From contig JAFWOT010000028.1 in assembly GCA_017509785.1 (NCBI GenBank), positions 80,488 to 144,487 of the forward strand: DNA of 64,000 bases. Reading direction: 5' to 3'. Source of the stretch: Clostridia bacterium (GTDB lineage: Bacteria > Bacillota > Clostridia > Christensenellales > CAG-138). Shown one piece after another: positions 26,588 through 35,298 of the stretch (positions within the stretch are counted from its first letter, which is position 1; every line of letters begins with the position of its first letter). The position numbers were made by a program, and so were the translations under genes. Below the pieces are notes generated by a model. It was not told where the DNA came from. It did no database searches and saw nothing but the letters and a program-made list of their open reading frames with translations.

Positions 26588-27959
26588 CTATCGATGCGAT
26601 CATATCGAGTATTTCCTCCGTCGTCACGCTGCCGTTCCAAGTGAGCTCGATATAAGCGCTGCCCGCGAGAAGGTAGGCGTTATAATCGGTATAGCCGTTT
26701 TCGGAATAGGCGCGTATGTTTTCCTCGGTAAACTCCGAGGCCGGCACGAACCATTTCGCCGCGGAGCCGTACTCGTTCACCACCGAGGATGCGCGGCCGA
26801 ATTCCATCGAAATATAGGCGTTCCCACCCGCGCTTTGGCGGGAGAAGCTTATGTACATCTCGCGCGTGGAGAGCACCTCGCCCGTAGAATAATTGGCGTT
26901 GTAGCTTATCGAAGCGCCGTTCTCCCTGAATCCTTCGGGCATCCGCCCCGGCACGGCGCTGCCGAGCTCGGGATCGTTTTTAAGATCCTCATAGTTCTTG
27001 TAGAACGAGCGCGGGGGATCGACCTCCTCGCCCTGTTTATTCTTCATGAGCTCTATCACGGCTGAGACCGCGTCCCTATCCGCGCGGAACACGACCTCGT
27101 TGAACCCGTAGACGCGCACGAGCCCATCCTCGCGCAGACCGATGCGGGCGAGCATGCCGCCGATATCGGCCCTGAGAAGGTATTCCTTCGTTACGCTCCT
27201 ATTGAAGTAATCGAACGTGAGCGTTTCGGTATCGGAAACGGGATCGCCCCAAAGCAGGGGCTCCGAAGCGTCGAGCGCGTCGAGCAGAGCGGCGGTCTCC
27301 TCCGGGAACGCGCGGTCGAGCCTAAAATACCTTTTGTCCTCAACGGGGTCATACTCGCTGTCATAGCCGTATGTGAGCGACGTGAGCCTTTCGCGCAGGT
27401 GGTACCGCGTTTCGAACAGATCCGCGCCCGAGGTGAGCGTGATATCGTTGTCGTTCATGTAGATATTCAGCCCGTAGCCGGGATTGACCGAGCAGACCAC
27501 GAACGAGGGATCGAAGCCCTTGACCTCGTAAATGACCTCGTCGATGTTGCCGCGCCCGGGCTCCCAATCCTGTAGCCGGTAGAAATTCTTTCTGTCCATA
27601 CTAATGCTCCCGAGCTTATCGCCCTTTAAACCGCAGTCCGGCGGGAGCATGACCGTGTGGAGATAGATCCTTCCGTTGTAGTTGAAGCAGCCGACCGTGC
27701 TCGGATCAAAATCCCCCTCCGGCTCCTCGTATTCAGCCCTTGGGACATACACCTCCTTGACGGGGGCGGGCGCCTTACCCCTGCCGCCCATCATGACGCC
27801 GAACGCCGCGCCGCCCGCGACCAGAAGCAGCGCCGCCGCGGCGGGCAGCACCCACCTTGTAACGGCGGGCTTTTTCTTTTGGGGGATATCGGCCAAAGCA
27901 AGCGTTTCGTCGTTCACCATGTCGAGCGCGCTTAAAATATCAAAATCTTCCATATTCAT
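26583..27959 (-). CDS. Probable anti-sigma factor with large extracellular domain
   Basis: 458 residues from ATG 27959, which overlaps the ECF sigma stop as ATGA (27956..27959). Residues 1-32 are a short cytoplasmic part (MNMEDFDILSALDMVNDETL). One membrane helix follows (about 33-57), then a 400-residue extracellular domain with repeated Asp, Tyr and Gly. The C-terminal stretch SAYIELTWNGSVTTEEILDM resembles the end of DUF4367-type domains found in other clostridial membrane regulators. The position next to and coupled with an ECF sigma factor is the main reason for calling it the cognate anti-sigma. The usual zinc anti-sigma motif is absent and the cytoplasmic part is very short. Confidence 0.7.
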   Translation of the reverse strand: MNMEDFDILSALDMVNDETLALADIPQKKKPAVTRWVLPAAAALLLVAGGAAFGVMMGGRGKAPAPVKEVYVPRAEYEEPEGDFDPSTVGCFNYNGRIYLHTVMLPPDCGLKGDKLGSISMDRKNFYRLQDWEPGRGNIDEVIYEVKGFDPSFVVCSVNPGYGLNIYMNDNDITLTSGADLFETRYHLRERLTSLTYGYDSEYDPVEDKRYFRLDRAFPEETAALLDALDASEPLLWGDPVSDTETLTFDYFNRSVTKEYLLRADIGGMLARIGLREDGLVRVYGFNEVVFRADRDAVSAVIELMKNKQGEEVDPPRSFYKNYEDLKNDPELGSAVPGRMPEGFRENGASISYNANYSTGEVLSTREMYISFSRQSAGGNAYISMEFGRASSVVNEYGSAAKWFVPASEFTEENIRAYSENGYTDYNAYLLAGSAYIELTWNGSVTTEEILDMIASIG

Positions 27960-28516
27960 ACCTCGTAACCGTTTTTTTCGAGGAGCTTCTTGAGCTCCTT
28001 CCGCGTTCTGTGGAGCAGCGTTTTGACCTTGGAGAGGGAAATCCCCCGCTTTTTCGCGATGGCTTCGACGCTTTCGAAATACCAATATCTCAATACGAAA
28101 ACGCTCCGCTTCTCCTCGGAAAGCCCTTCAACGAAGCGCGCGATGAAGGCTTTCAGCTCGTTCCCCGCCGCCTCGTCCTCGACGCTCGCGGGCGAGGGTA
28201 AGCATTCCTCGAGCTCGTGCGTGAGCTCCACGATCGCCGCGCTGCGCTTATTTGCCCGCTCGGCTCTCATGCGCGATACGGCGGTGTTGCGCACTATGCG
28301 GCAAAGGTAGGGCAAAAGATACTCGTGCGGTTCGTTGGGCGGTATGCTGTTCCACGCCGTGAAGAGCGCGTCGGAAACGCATTCCTCGGCGATCCCGTTA
28401 TCGCCCGTGATGTTTTTGGCCAGCGCCATGAGCCTTTCGCCGTATTTCTCCCTTGCAGAAGCCACCGCCGCCTCGTCGCGCGCGATAAAGCGCATCACTA
28501 TCTCGCTGTCGGTCAT
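27956..28516 (-). CDS. ECF RNA polymerase sigma factor
   Basis: 186 residues from ATG 28516 (ribosome site AAAGGAG). Region 2 is visible as IAEECVSDALFTAWNSIPP and LLPYLCRIVRNTAVSRMRAE. Region 4 is LRYWYFESVEAIAKKRGISL followed by KVKTLLHRTRKELKKLLE, a helix-turn-helix that reads the -35. Regions 1.1 and 3 are absent, as expected for the ECF group. It is coupled to the membrane anti-sigma gene. No convincing auto-regulated promoter could be identified upstream. Confidence 0.94.
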   Translation of the reverse strand: MTDSEIVMRFIARDEAAVASAREKYGERLMALAKNITGDNGIAEECVSDALFTAWNSIPPNEPHEYLLPYLCRIVRNTAVSRMRAERANKRSAAIVELTHELEECLPSPASVEDEAAGNELKAFIARFVEGLSEEKRSVFVLRYWYFESVEAIAKKRGISLSKVKTLLHRTRKELKKLLEKNGYEV

Positions 28517-28580
28517 GATCTGCTCCTTTCGTTTGAAGGCCTTCACCCCTATAAGCGCAAAACAAACGGTTTAGGTTACA

Positions 28581-28611
28581 AAAAAGGGCGTTTCCTTTTT
28601 GGGAACGCCCG
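28581..28611 (-). terminator. Rho-independent terminator of the hrcA-grpE-dnaK-dnaJ operon
   Basis: Arms GGGCGTTCC and its complement, within 28587..28611, followed by TTTTTT on the minus strand (28581..28586). It starts seven bases after the dnaJ stop. Confidence 0.9.
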
Positions 28612-28617
28612 TTTTGA

Positions 28618-29769
28618 TCATTTGAACAGCCCCCTCTTTTTGGGCTTTGTCTTCTGGGCGCCGCCGTCGCCCATCTCCTCGGCAAGCTTCACGACGAGCT
28701 CGCGCTCCTTCTCTGTGAGCTTCTTGGGAATGCCGACGGTGACGTTGACGTACATATCGCCCTTCTCCTGTGAATTGAGCTTCTGTATGCCGAAGCCCTT
28801 CATGCGGAAGGTCTTCTGCGCGGGAGTGCCCTCGGGAACGGTGAGCTTCACGTCCTTATCGAGGGTGGGGACGTTGACGGAGCCGCCGAGCATAGCGGTC
28901 GTGACGGGGATCTCGATGTTCTGATGGATGTCCGCGCCGTCCCTTATGAAGCGCTTATGGGGCTTTACGCGGATGGAGATATGCAGGTCGCCCTTGGGGC
29001 CGCCGTTCACGCCGTCGTCGCCCGCGCCGGAAACGCGGATGGTCTGCCCGTCGTCTATGCCGGCGGGGATCTTTATCTTGCGCTTCACGTAATTGCGCGT
29101 CCTGCCGCTTCCGCCGCAGGATTTGCAGGGATCCTTGACTATCCTGCCCGTGCCGCCGCAGGCGGAACAGGGCGCGGTGGTCTGCATGGAGCCCAATATG
29201 GTATTCTGCACCCTCGTGACAGTCCCCCTGCCGCCGCAGGTGGGGCAGGTCTGGGGCTGGGTGCCGGGCGCCGCGCCGGAGCCTCCGCACTCGGAGCAGT
29301 TCTCCTCGCGCCTGTACTGGACTTCCTTTTCACAGCCGAAAGCGGCTTCCTCGAACGAAATGGTGAGATTCTGCCTCAGATTCTCTCCGCGCATCGGCGC
29401 GTTGGGGTTGGCCCTTGAGGAGCCTCCGCCTCCGAAGAAATCGCTGAATATGTCGCCGAAGCCGCCGAACCCGCTCGACCCGCCGAAGCCGCCGAAGCCC
29501 GACCAGCCGTAGGAGCCGCCGCCTCCGCCCGCGGTGGGATCGAACGCCGCGTGACCGAACTGATCGTACTTGGCGCGCTTGTCCGCGTTGGAGAGGACCT
29601 CGTACGCCTCGTTGACCTCCTTGAATTTGGCTTCCGCCTCCTTATCGTTGGGATGAAGATCGGGATGATACTGCTTCGCCATCCTGCGGAATGCGGATTT
29701 TATCTCATCGTCGCTCGCCGTCTTCGATACGCCGAGGACCTCGTAATAATCTCTCTTGTTCTCTGCCAT
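28618..29769 (-). CDS. dnaJ: Chaperone protein DnaJ
   Basis: 383 residues from ATG 29769. It is the co-chaperone that delivers unfolded proteins to DnaK and stimulates its ATPase. The J-domain (residues 5-70) contains the HPD tripeptide in [11 protein letters not shown] Gly/Phe-rich region follows ([19 protein letters not shown]). The zinc domain has all four CxxCxGxG motifs: [24 protein letters not shown] and CKSCGGSG. The C-terminal substrate domains are complete. It is the last gene of the heat-shock operon and is separated from dnaK by a long hairpin. Confidence 0.98.
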   Translation of the reverse strand: MAENKRDYYEVLGVSKTASDDEIKSAFRRMAKQYHPDLHPNDKEAEAKFKEVNEAYEVLSNADKRAKYDQFGHAAFDPTAGGGGGSYGWSGFGGFGGSSGFGGFGDIFSDFFGGGGSSRANPNAPMRGENLRQNLTISFEEAAFGCEKEVQYRREENCSECGGSGAAPGTQPQTCPTCGGRGTVTRVQNTILGSMQTTAPCSACGGTGRIVKDPCKSCGGSGRTRNYVKRKIKIPAGIDDGQTIRVSGAGDDGVNGGPKGDLHISIRVKPHKRFIRDGADIHQNIEIPVTTAMLGGSVNVPTLDKDVKLTVPEGTPAQKTFRMKGFGIQKLNSQEKGDMYVNVTVGIPKKLTEKERELVVKLAEEMGDGGAQKTKPKKRGLFK

Positions 29770-29880
29770 AATAACCTCCCGTTGGCGGCAGGGCGCGAGC
29801 GCCCGCCGCGTGATGAATACCGAAGAATGAATACTTCTCCCGGGCAATACCCATTATTCGATATTCATTTCTCCAAACGC

Positions 29881-29915
29881 CCTTTGGCGGAGGGGATACC
29901 CCTCCGCCAAAGGGC
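29881..29915. other. Perfect 16-bp hairpin between dnaK and dnaJ
   Basis: Arms CCCTTTGGCGGAGGGG and its complement with a three-base loop, 15 bases downstream of the dnaK stop. No T-run follows on the minus strand, so it is probably an mRNA-stability or processing element rather than a full terminator. Confidence 0.75.
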
Positions 29916-29929
29916 AAGCCTGTTTATGA

Positions 29930-31786
29930 TCAGTTCTTCTTATCGTCGTCCACGACTTCGTAATCAGCGTCGACAACGCCGTCGTCGGGCTGCTGCTGGG
30001 GCTGCTCGTAGCCGTAGTTCGCGCCGGGCTGTGCGCCGGCGGCCTGCTGAGCCTGAGCCTCCTGCTGATAGACCCTGCCGAACACGTCGTAGGAGACCTC
30101 GGTCAGCTTCTCGGTGGCGTTCCTGATGGTATCGACGTCGCCGCCGGAGACCGCGTTCTTCACGTTCTCGATCTCGGCGTTGATCTTCGACTTGTCGGCG
30201 TCGTTGATCTTTTCGCCCATCTCCTTCATGGACTTCTCGGTCGCGGCGATCATGGAATCGGCGTGGTTCTTGACCTCGACCTCCTCCTTGTGCTTCTTAT
30301 CCTCCGCGGCGAACTGCTCCGCCTCGCGGACGGCCTTCTGGATATCTTCCTCGGAGAGGTTGGTGGAGGCGGTGATGGTGACCTTCTGCTCGTTGCCGGT
30401 GCCGAGATCCTTCGCGGAGACGTTGACTATGCCGTTGCCGTCGATATCGAAGGTGACCTCGATCTGAGGTACTCCGCGGGGAGCGGGCGCGATACCGGTG
30501 AGCTGGAAGCGGCCGAGGGTCTTATTGTATTGAGCCATCTCGCGCTCGCCTTGGAGGACGTGGATCTCAACGGAGGTCTGCCCGTCGGCGGCGGTGGAGA
30601 AGATCTGCTTCTTCTGCACGGGGATGGTGGTGTTGCGGTCGATGAGGCGGGTGAATACGCCGCCGAGGGTCTCGATGCCGAGGGACAGGGGCGTTACGTC
30701 GAGAAGGAGGATATCCTTCACTTCGCCGCCGAGGATACCGCCCTGGATGGCGGCGCCTACGGCTACGCACTCATCGGGGTTGATGCCCTTGAAGGGCTCC
30801 TTGCCGGTGACCTTCTTGACGAGCTCCTGCACGCAGGGGATACGGCTGGAGCCGCCGACGAGGATGACCTTGTCGATCTGGCCGGTCTTGAGGTTGGCGT
30901 CGCGCAGAGCCTGCTCCATGCAGACGCGGGTCTTGTCGATGAGGTCGGCGATGAGCTCCTCGAACTTCGCCCTGGTGATGTTCATGTCGATATGCTTGGG
31001 GCCGGTGGCGTCAGCCGTGATGAAGGGCAGGTTGACGTTGGTGGTGAGGGTGGCGGAGAGCTCGATCTTCGCCTTCTCGGCGGCGTCCATGAGGCGCTGC
31101 TTCGCGATGCGGTCGTTGCGGAGATCGATGCCGTTGTTGCGCTTGAAGTCCTCGGCGATGTAATCCATGAGGCGCTTATCGAAATCGTCGCCGCCCAGAC
31201 GGTTGTTGCCGTTGGTGGCAAGGACCTCGAAGACGCCGTCGCCGATGTCGAGGAGGGATACGTCGAACGTGCCGCCGCCGAGATCGTAAACGAGGATCTT
31301 CTGGCGGTGCTCCTTATCCACGCCGTAGGCGAGGGAAGCCGCCGTCGGCTCGTTGATTATGCGCTTTACGTCGAGACCCGCGATGCGGCCGGCGTCCTTC
31401 GTCGCCTGACGCTGGGAATCGGAGAAGTACGCGGGAACGGTGATGACCGCCTCGGTGACCTTCTCGCCGAGATAAGCCTCCGCGTCCTGCTTGAGCTTCT
31501 GCAGGATCATAGCGGAGATCTCCTGAGGAGTATAGGACTTACCCTCGATGGTGCGCTTATAGTCGGAGCCCATCTCACGCTTGATGGACGAAACGGTGTT
31601 GTCGGGGTTGGTGATGGCCTGACGCTTTGCGACCTGACCGACCATGCGCTCGCCGTTTTTGAAGGCGACGACGGACGGGGTGGTGTTTGCGCCCTCGGCG
31701 TTGGGGATGACTTTGGGCTGACCGCCCTCAAGCACTGCTACACAGGAATTGGTGGTTCCAAGATCGATACCGATTATCTTACTCAT
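29930..31786 (-). CDS. dnaK: Chaperone protein DnaK (Hsp70)
   Basis: 618 residues, full length. The ATPase domain begins [20 protein letters not shown] and includes the phosphate-binding loops [14 protein letters not shown] and [13 protein letters not shown]. The interdomain linker is [20 protein letters not shown]. The substrate-binding domain and a helical lid follow. The tail is acidic ([17 protein letters not shown]), as expected. The start has the ribosome site GGAGG. It refolds proteins with DnaJ and GrpE. It lies third in the CIRCE-controlled operon, 61 bases after grpE. Confidence 0.99.
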   Translation of the reverse strand: MSKIIGIDLGTTNSCVAVLEGGQPKVIPNAEGANTTPSVVAFKNGERMVGQVAKRQAITNPDNTVSSIKREMGSDYKRTIEGKSYTPQEISAMILQKLKQDAEAYLGEKVTEAVITVPAYFSDSQRQATKDAGRIAGLDVKRIINEPTAASLAYGVDKEHRQKILVYDLGGGTFDVSLLDIGDGVFEVLATNGNNRLGGDDFDKRLMDYIAEDFKRNNGIDLRNDRIAKQRLMDAAEKAKIELSATLTTNVNLPFITADATGPKHIDMNITRAKFEELIADLIDKTRVCMEQALRDANLKTGQIDKVILVGGSSRIPCVQELVKKVTGKEPFKGINPDECVAVGAAIQGGILGGEVKDILLLDVTPLSLGIETLGGVFTRLIDRNTTIPVQKKQIFSTAADGQTSVEIHVLQGEREMAQYNKTLGRFQLTGIAPAPRGVPQIEVTFDIDGNGIVNVSAKDLGTGNEQKVTITASTNLSEEDIQKAVREAEQFAAEDKKHKEEVEVKNHADSMIAATEKSMKEMGEKINDADKSKINAEIENVKNAVSGGDVDTIRNATEKLTEVSYDVFGRVYQQEAQAQQAAGAQPGANYGYEQPQQQPDDGVVDADYEVVDDDKKN

Positions 31787-31847
31787 ATTATTTATCCTCC
31801 ATTTGATTATGTTCTTTATCTATTTTGACCCTTTCGGGATATTGCCT

Positions 31848-32504
31848 TTACTCGTTGACTTTTACCATGGCGTAACGGACTATCTTCCCCTTGACGCGCC
31901 AGCCCTTCTGAAGGACGGCCGTTATCTCGTTCGAGGGGACGCCCTCGATATTGTCCTTCATAACGGCGTCGTGCAGTTTCGGGTCGAACTGGCCCTTCGC
32001 CTCGAGCTCCTCCGCCCCGCATTTTTCGAGGGCGGAAACGAACTGCTTCGCAATGTTGCGGATCCCCGCCGCGAAGGGATCGTCGGGCGCGTTCTCAAGG
32101 GCGCGGTCGAAATTATCGAGCACCGGGAGCAGGTTCTTGACCGTCTCCCTCACGCCGTCGTCGCGGCTGTCCGCCGCTATCTGGGCGTTGCGCTTGCGGT
32201 AGTTTTCAAATTCCGCCTGCAGCCTCTGCGCCTGGCGGATCGCGTCGTCGCGCTCATCCTGCAGCTTATCGAGCTTCGCCTTGAGGGCTTTTGCTTCCTC
32301 CGCCGTCAGGGTCATGCCGCCGGCTTCCTCCCCGGCGGGAGCATCTTCGGTGGTCTCCGCGGGTTCCGCCGCGGGTGCTGCCTCGTTCGCAAGACCTGCC
32401 TCGTTCACAGGCTCCGCCGTCTCGTTGAGCTCGGTCTCGGGTGCGGGGTTCTCATTCATCTGCTTTGCCATCTGTTTCTTATTCCTTCTATATTTTTTTG
32501 ACAT
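31848..32504 (-). CDS. grpE: Nucleotide exchange factor GrpE
   Basis: 218 residues. The N-terminal 65 residues are a disordered Ala/Glu/Pro-rich extension. The dimer coiled coil follows (LKAKLDKLQDERDDAIRQAQ then RLQAEFENYRKRN), with the family block NLLPVLDNFDRALE. The C-terminal beta domain has GQFDPKLHDAVM and VLQKGWRVKGKIVRYAMVKV. It releases ADP from DnaK. The chosen ATG at 32504 has AAGGAG ten bases upstream. It lies between hrcA and dnaK. Confidence 0.97.
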   Translation of the reverse strand: MSKKYRRNKKQMAKQMNENPAPETELNETAEPVNEAGLANEAAPAAEPAETTEDAPAGEEAGGMTLTAEEAKALKAKLDKLQDERDDAIRQAQRLQAEFENYRKRNAQIAADSRDDGVRETVKNLLPVLDNFDRALENAPDDPFAAGIRNIAKQFVSALEKCGAEELEAKGQFDPKLHDAVMKDNIEGVPSNEITAVLQKGWRVKGKIVRYAMVKVNE

Positions 32505-32524
32505 TTGCGCTCGCGCTCCTTAGG

Positions 32525-33571
32525 CTATTTCAGCAGCTTGCTCAATATGTCGCTCAGGCTGCTGCTCATGTATTTGAGTATCGCCATTACCTTGCCGTAA
32601 TCCATCCTCGTGGGGCCGACAACGCCCATCGAGCCGATATTCTTTCCTCCCGCCTTATAGGTGACGGTGACTACGGAGCAATCCTTCATATCGGGGTTAT
32701 CGTTCTCCGTGCCGATCCTGACGCTCATCTCCACGTCGGAGGAATCCGTCAGCACCTTCTGGAGATAGCTGCCCGTTTCGACCTCCGCCAGGAACTGCCT
32801 CGCCTTGGCGGTATCGGAATACTCCGGGTAATCAAGTATGTTGGAAGCGCCGACGACCTCGACGTCCGTCTCGGACATGCTGCGCTCGATATCCTCTATC
32901 ATCTCGCAGACGGCGTCCGCCTGCTCGCCGACCTCCGCCCTTATGGAGGGGAGTACGGATTCGACCGCCTCGTTGAGGCGGTGCCCGTCGAGCTTCGCCG
33001 TGATGAGCTTCGAGATCTTTTCGATATCGTCGGGCGAAAGGCTCTTGGGGATCTTTATCATCGCGTTCTTCGTGACGCCCGTATTCGTGACGACGACCGC
33101 CATCGCGCTCCCTTCGGAGACGGGTATCAGCGAAACGCGCTTGACCTTCATCGAGGAGAGCTGCGGCACGAGCACCATGGAGGTGTAATTGGTCATATCG
33201 GAAAGCACCCTTGCGGTCTGCCTTATGACCTCGCCCACCTCATGAACCCTCGTATCGAGGTGCTTTTTGATGTAATCGGCCTCGTCGTCGGTGAGCTTTG
33301 CGGAATCCATGAGGTGATTGACGTAGAGCCTGTAAGCCTTTTCGGAGGGGATGCGCCCCGCCGAGGTGTGAGGCTGCTCGAGGAAGCCGAGCTCCGTCAG
33401 ATCGCTCATCTCGTTCCTTATCGTCGCGGGAGAAAGCCCCATGTCGCTCCGCTTCGATACCGTGCGGCTCCCTACCGGGGAGGCGGTCATGATATAGTCG
33501 TCGACTATCGCCTGCAATATGCGCATCTTGCGGATATCCAGCAGGCTCGTATTATCGCTCACGTCCGTCAC
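32525..33571 (-). CDS. hrcA: Heat-inducible transcription repressor HrcA
   Basis: 348 residues, first gene of the heat-shock operon. The winged-helix N-terminus contains ILQAIVDDYIMTASPVGSRT and the DNA-recognition stretch LSPATIRNEMSDLTELGFLE. The C-terminal part has GPTRMDYGKVMAILKYMSS, the standard end. HrcA binds CIRCE operators and is released on heat shock when GroEL is occupied. The operator is present 20 bases upstream (33591..33617), so the operon is self-regulated. The start is a GTG at 33571 behind AAGGAGAAAGG; a GTG four codons later (33559) is possible. Confidence 0.98.
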   Translation of the reverse strand: MTDVSDNTSLLDIRKMRILQAIVDDYIMTASPVGSRTVSKRSDMGLSPATIRNEMSDLTELGFLEQPHTSAGRIPSEKAYRLYVNHLMDSAKLTDDEADYIKKHLDTRVHEVGEVIRQTARVLSDMTNYTSMVLVPQLSSMKVKRVSLIPVSEGSAMAVVVTNTGVTKNAMIKIPKSLSPDDIEKISKLITAKLDGHRLNEAVESVLPSIRAEVGEQADAVCEMIEDIERSMSETDVEVVGASNILDYPEYSDTAKARQFLAEVETGSYLQKVLTDSSDVEMSVRIGTENDNPDMKDCSVVTVTYKAGGKNIGSMGVVGPTRMDYGKVMAILKYMSSSLSDILSKLLK

Positions 33572-33590
33572 TCCTTTCTCCTTGGTGTTG

Positions 33591-33617
33591 TTAGCACTCG
33601 TTCCCCTTGAGTGCTAA
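33591..33617 (-). promoter_or_regulatory. CIRCE operator (HrcA binding site)
   Basis: TTAGCACTC, nine bases, GAGTGCTAA: a perfect match to the CIRCE consensus. It lies between the promoter and the start of hrcA. Confidence 0.98.
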
Positions 33618-33621
33618 CAGT

Positions 33622-33650
33622 ATAATAGCACTCCTCGGCTATTATGTCAA
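33622..33650 (-). promoter_or_regulatory. SigA-type promoter of the heat-shock operon
   Basis: TTGACA (33645..33650) and TATTAT (33622..33627) on the minus strand, spaced 17 bases, four bases upstream of CIRCE, so repressor binding would block the start site. Confidence 0.92.
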
Positions 33651-33723
33651 CAGTTCGACGGGAGAATTCGGAATATATTTTTGCGGACGAAAAAGCCCCG
33701 CGCGTACCCGGCGCCGGAGCGCC

Positions 33724-34383
33724 TCAGCCATACTCGCGAAGCTTCATTATTATGGATCTTTCGAGGCGGGAGACCCGCCCCTGTGAAATGCCGAGGGCGG
33801 CGCCCGTCTCGGCCTGGGTGCGCTCCTCGATAAAGCGCAGGCGCATGAGCTCCCGCTCCCTTTCGGGGAGGAGCGCCATGAGCTCCTCCGCCATTACGCG
33901 GGCCTCGGCGGCCTCCTCATCACGGCGTCCGCCCGCTTCATCGCCGCAAAGCGTGCGGAGGCGGTCCGCGTCGAGCGGTACCGCCGGGCTGAAAGCCGCG
34001 AGAGCGGCGGCGATCTCGCCCTCATCCCGACCGAGGGCGCGGGAGATCTCCGACAGCCTCGGCGGGGGTTCGCCGCGCTTTCGGGCCTCATCGGCAATGG
34101 CGGCCGCGGCGGAGGCCGTCTCCCTTGCCCTTCTGCCCGCCTTGACGGGGCCGGAGGCCCGAAGGAAGTGCCTTATCTCCCCCGCGGCGGCGGAGAAGGC
34201 GTAGGTCGAAAGGCTCGCCCCGCGCGCCGGATCCCACCGGCGGATGGCTTTGACGAGGCCTATGCAGCCGACCTGAATGAGGTCCTCATACTCCGCGCCG
34301 CGGTTCGAGAAGCCTGCGGCGATCCTTTTTACGAGCGGGAGGAGCTCCTCGGCGAGGGCTTCCTCATCGGGGCGGGCGGTCAT
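33724..34383 (-). CDS. sigF: Forespore sigma factor SigF (SpoIIAC)
   Basis: 219 residues from ATG 34383 in an ATGA overlap with spoIIAB. Region 2 reads EYEDLIQVGCIGLVKAIRRW and TYAFSAAAGEIRHFLR. Region 3 is RLSEISRALGRDEGEIAAAL. Region 4 is LMRLRFIEERTQAETGAALG then ISQGRVSRLERSIIMKLREY. Length is somewhat below the Bacillus protein (about 255). SigF directs early forespore transcription and is held inactive by SpoIIAB until septation. The third-gene position after spoIIAA and spoIIAB distinguishes it from SigG. Confidence 0.95.
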   Translation of the reverse strand: MTARPDEEALAEELLPLVKRIAAGFSNRGAEYEDLIQVGCIGLVKAIRRWDPARGASLSTYAFSAAAGEIRHFLRASGPVKAGRRARETASAAAAIADEARKRGEPPPRLSEISRALGRDEGEIAAALAAFSPAVPLDADRLRTLCGDEAGGRRDEEAAEARVMAEELMALLPERERELMRLRFIEERTQAETGAALGISQGRVSRLERSIIMKLREYG

Positions 34384-34802
34384 TCCCGCCGGAGGAGCTT
34401 CTTCATCGTGACGCTCGTCCCCTCCCCGGGGGCGGAGACAACGGAGACCGAATCCATAAACGCCTCCATCACGGAGAAGCCGAGGCCGGAGCGCTCCGAC
34501 TGCGGGTCGGTGGTGTAGAACGGCTTCATGGCCCGTTCGATATCGCCGATGCCCCGCCCCTCGTCGCTGACGGTGACGGTGAAGAGATCGCCTTCGGAAA
34601 CGAGCTTCATTGTGACCGTGCCGCCCGCTCCGCCGTAGCCGTGGACGATCGCGTTCGTCACCGCCTCGGAGACCGCCGTCCTCACGTCGGAGAGCTCCTC
34701 GACGGTCGGATCCATGAGGCTCACGAACTGGGCGGCGACGCCGCGCGCAAGCGACTCGTTGCGGCTGAGGCTCGGAAAGCCGACTGTCAACTCGTTGTTC
34801 AT
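34380..34802 (-). CDS. spoIIAB: Anti-sigma F factor SpoIIAB
   Basis: 140 residues from ATG 34802 (ATGA overlap with spoIIAA). It is a GHKL-family serine kinase that binds SigF and phosphorylates SpoIIAA. Seen are VRTAVSEAVTNAIVHGYGG (the N box with the Mg-binding Asn), VSDEGRGIGDIERAM (G1 box) and RSGLGFSVMEAFMD (G2 box). Length matches the family (about 146). The chain of overlaps across the three genes shows tight coupling. Confidence 0.97.
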   Translation of the reverse strand: MNNELTVGFPSLSRNESLARGVAAQFVSLMDPTVEELSDVRTAVSEAVTNAIVHGYGGAGGTVTMKLVSEGDLFTVTVSDEGRGIGDIERAMKPFYTTDPQSERSGLGFSVMEAFMDSVSVVSAPGEGTSVTMKKLLRRE

Positions 34803-35113
34803 ATTCCTCCCCCTTTCGTGCAGAGGCCGTACACTCCGGACATCCGGAGCACCCTGTCGACGCCCGCCTTCGCACCCGTGATATCCATGCTCCCGCCGAA
34901 GCTCGTGAGCTTCCTGTACCTGCCGAGTATCATCCCGACGCCGGAGCTGTCCATGAAGGCGACGCCGGAAAGATCGAATATGAGGCGGCGTATCCGCCCG
35001 TCGCCGAGAAGCGGGTCGAGCTTCGCGCGGGCTTCTGCCGCGAAATGCTGATCGATCTCCCCCGTGAGGGCTACGCGGAGCGTCGCGCCCTCCCGCGAAC
35101 AAACTATCTGCAT
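34799..35113 (-). CDS. spoIIAA: Anti-sigma F factor antagonist SpoIIAA
   Basis: 104 residues of the STAS fold. The conserved phosphorylation site is in FMDSSGVGMILGRYR, where the first Ser of DSSG is modified by SpoIIAB. When dephosphorylated by SpoIIE it displaces SigF from SpoIIAB. Ribosome site CAGGAGGAG precedes the ATG. It is the first gene of the spoIIA operon, with a SigH-like promoter upstream. Confidence 0.97.
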   Translation of the reverse strand: MQIVCSREGATLRVALTGEIDQHFAAEARAKLDPLLGDGRIRRLIFDLSGVAFMDSSGVGMILGRYRKLTSFGGSMDITGAKAGVDRVLRMSGVYGLCTKGGGI

Positions 35114-35144
35114 GTTCTCCTCCTGTGTTTTGATGCCGGGAAGT

Positions 35145-35172
35145 ATTCCCCTCCGAGAACAAAAACTCCTGC
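35145..35172 (-). promoter_or_regulatory. Probable SigH promoter of the spoIIA operon
   Basis: GCAGGAGTT (35164..35172) fits the SigH -35 core AGGA-N2-T. GGAAT (35145..35149), 14 bases downstream, fits the -10 GAAT. spoIIA is SigH-dependent in Bacillus. The start codon is 32 bases downstream. Confidence 0.6.
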
Positions 35173-35197
35173 CGCGAAGGTTTTCTTATTTTGTCGA

Positions 35198-35226
35198 TTG
35201 CAAATATTCGACGTTTGAGTTATATT
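35198..35226 (+). promoter_or_regulatory. SigA-type promoter of aroB
   Basis: TTGCAA (35198..35203), 17 bases, TATATT (35221..35226), diverging from the spoIIA promoter. Confidence 0.65.
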
Positions 35227-35298
35227 ATTGACAGATCCCGCAGGAATTATTCACGGGATCCATCCGGCCGCGCAGAGCGGCGCATGAAAGGCCAGGCT

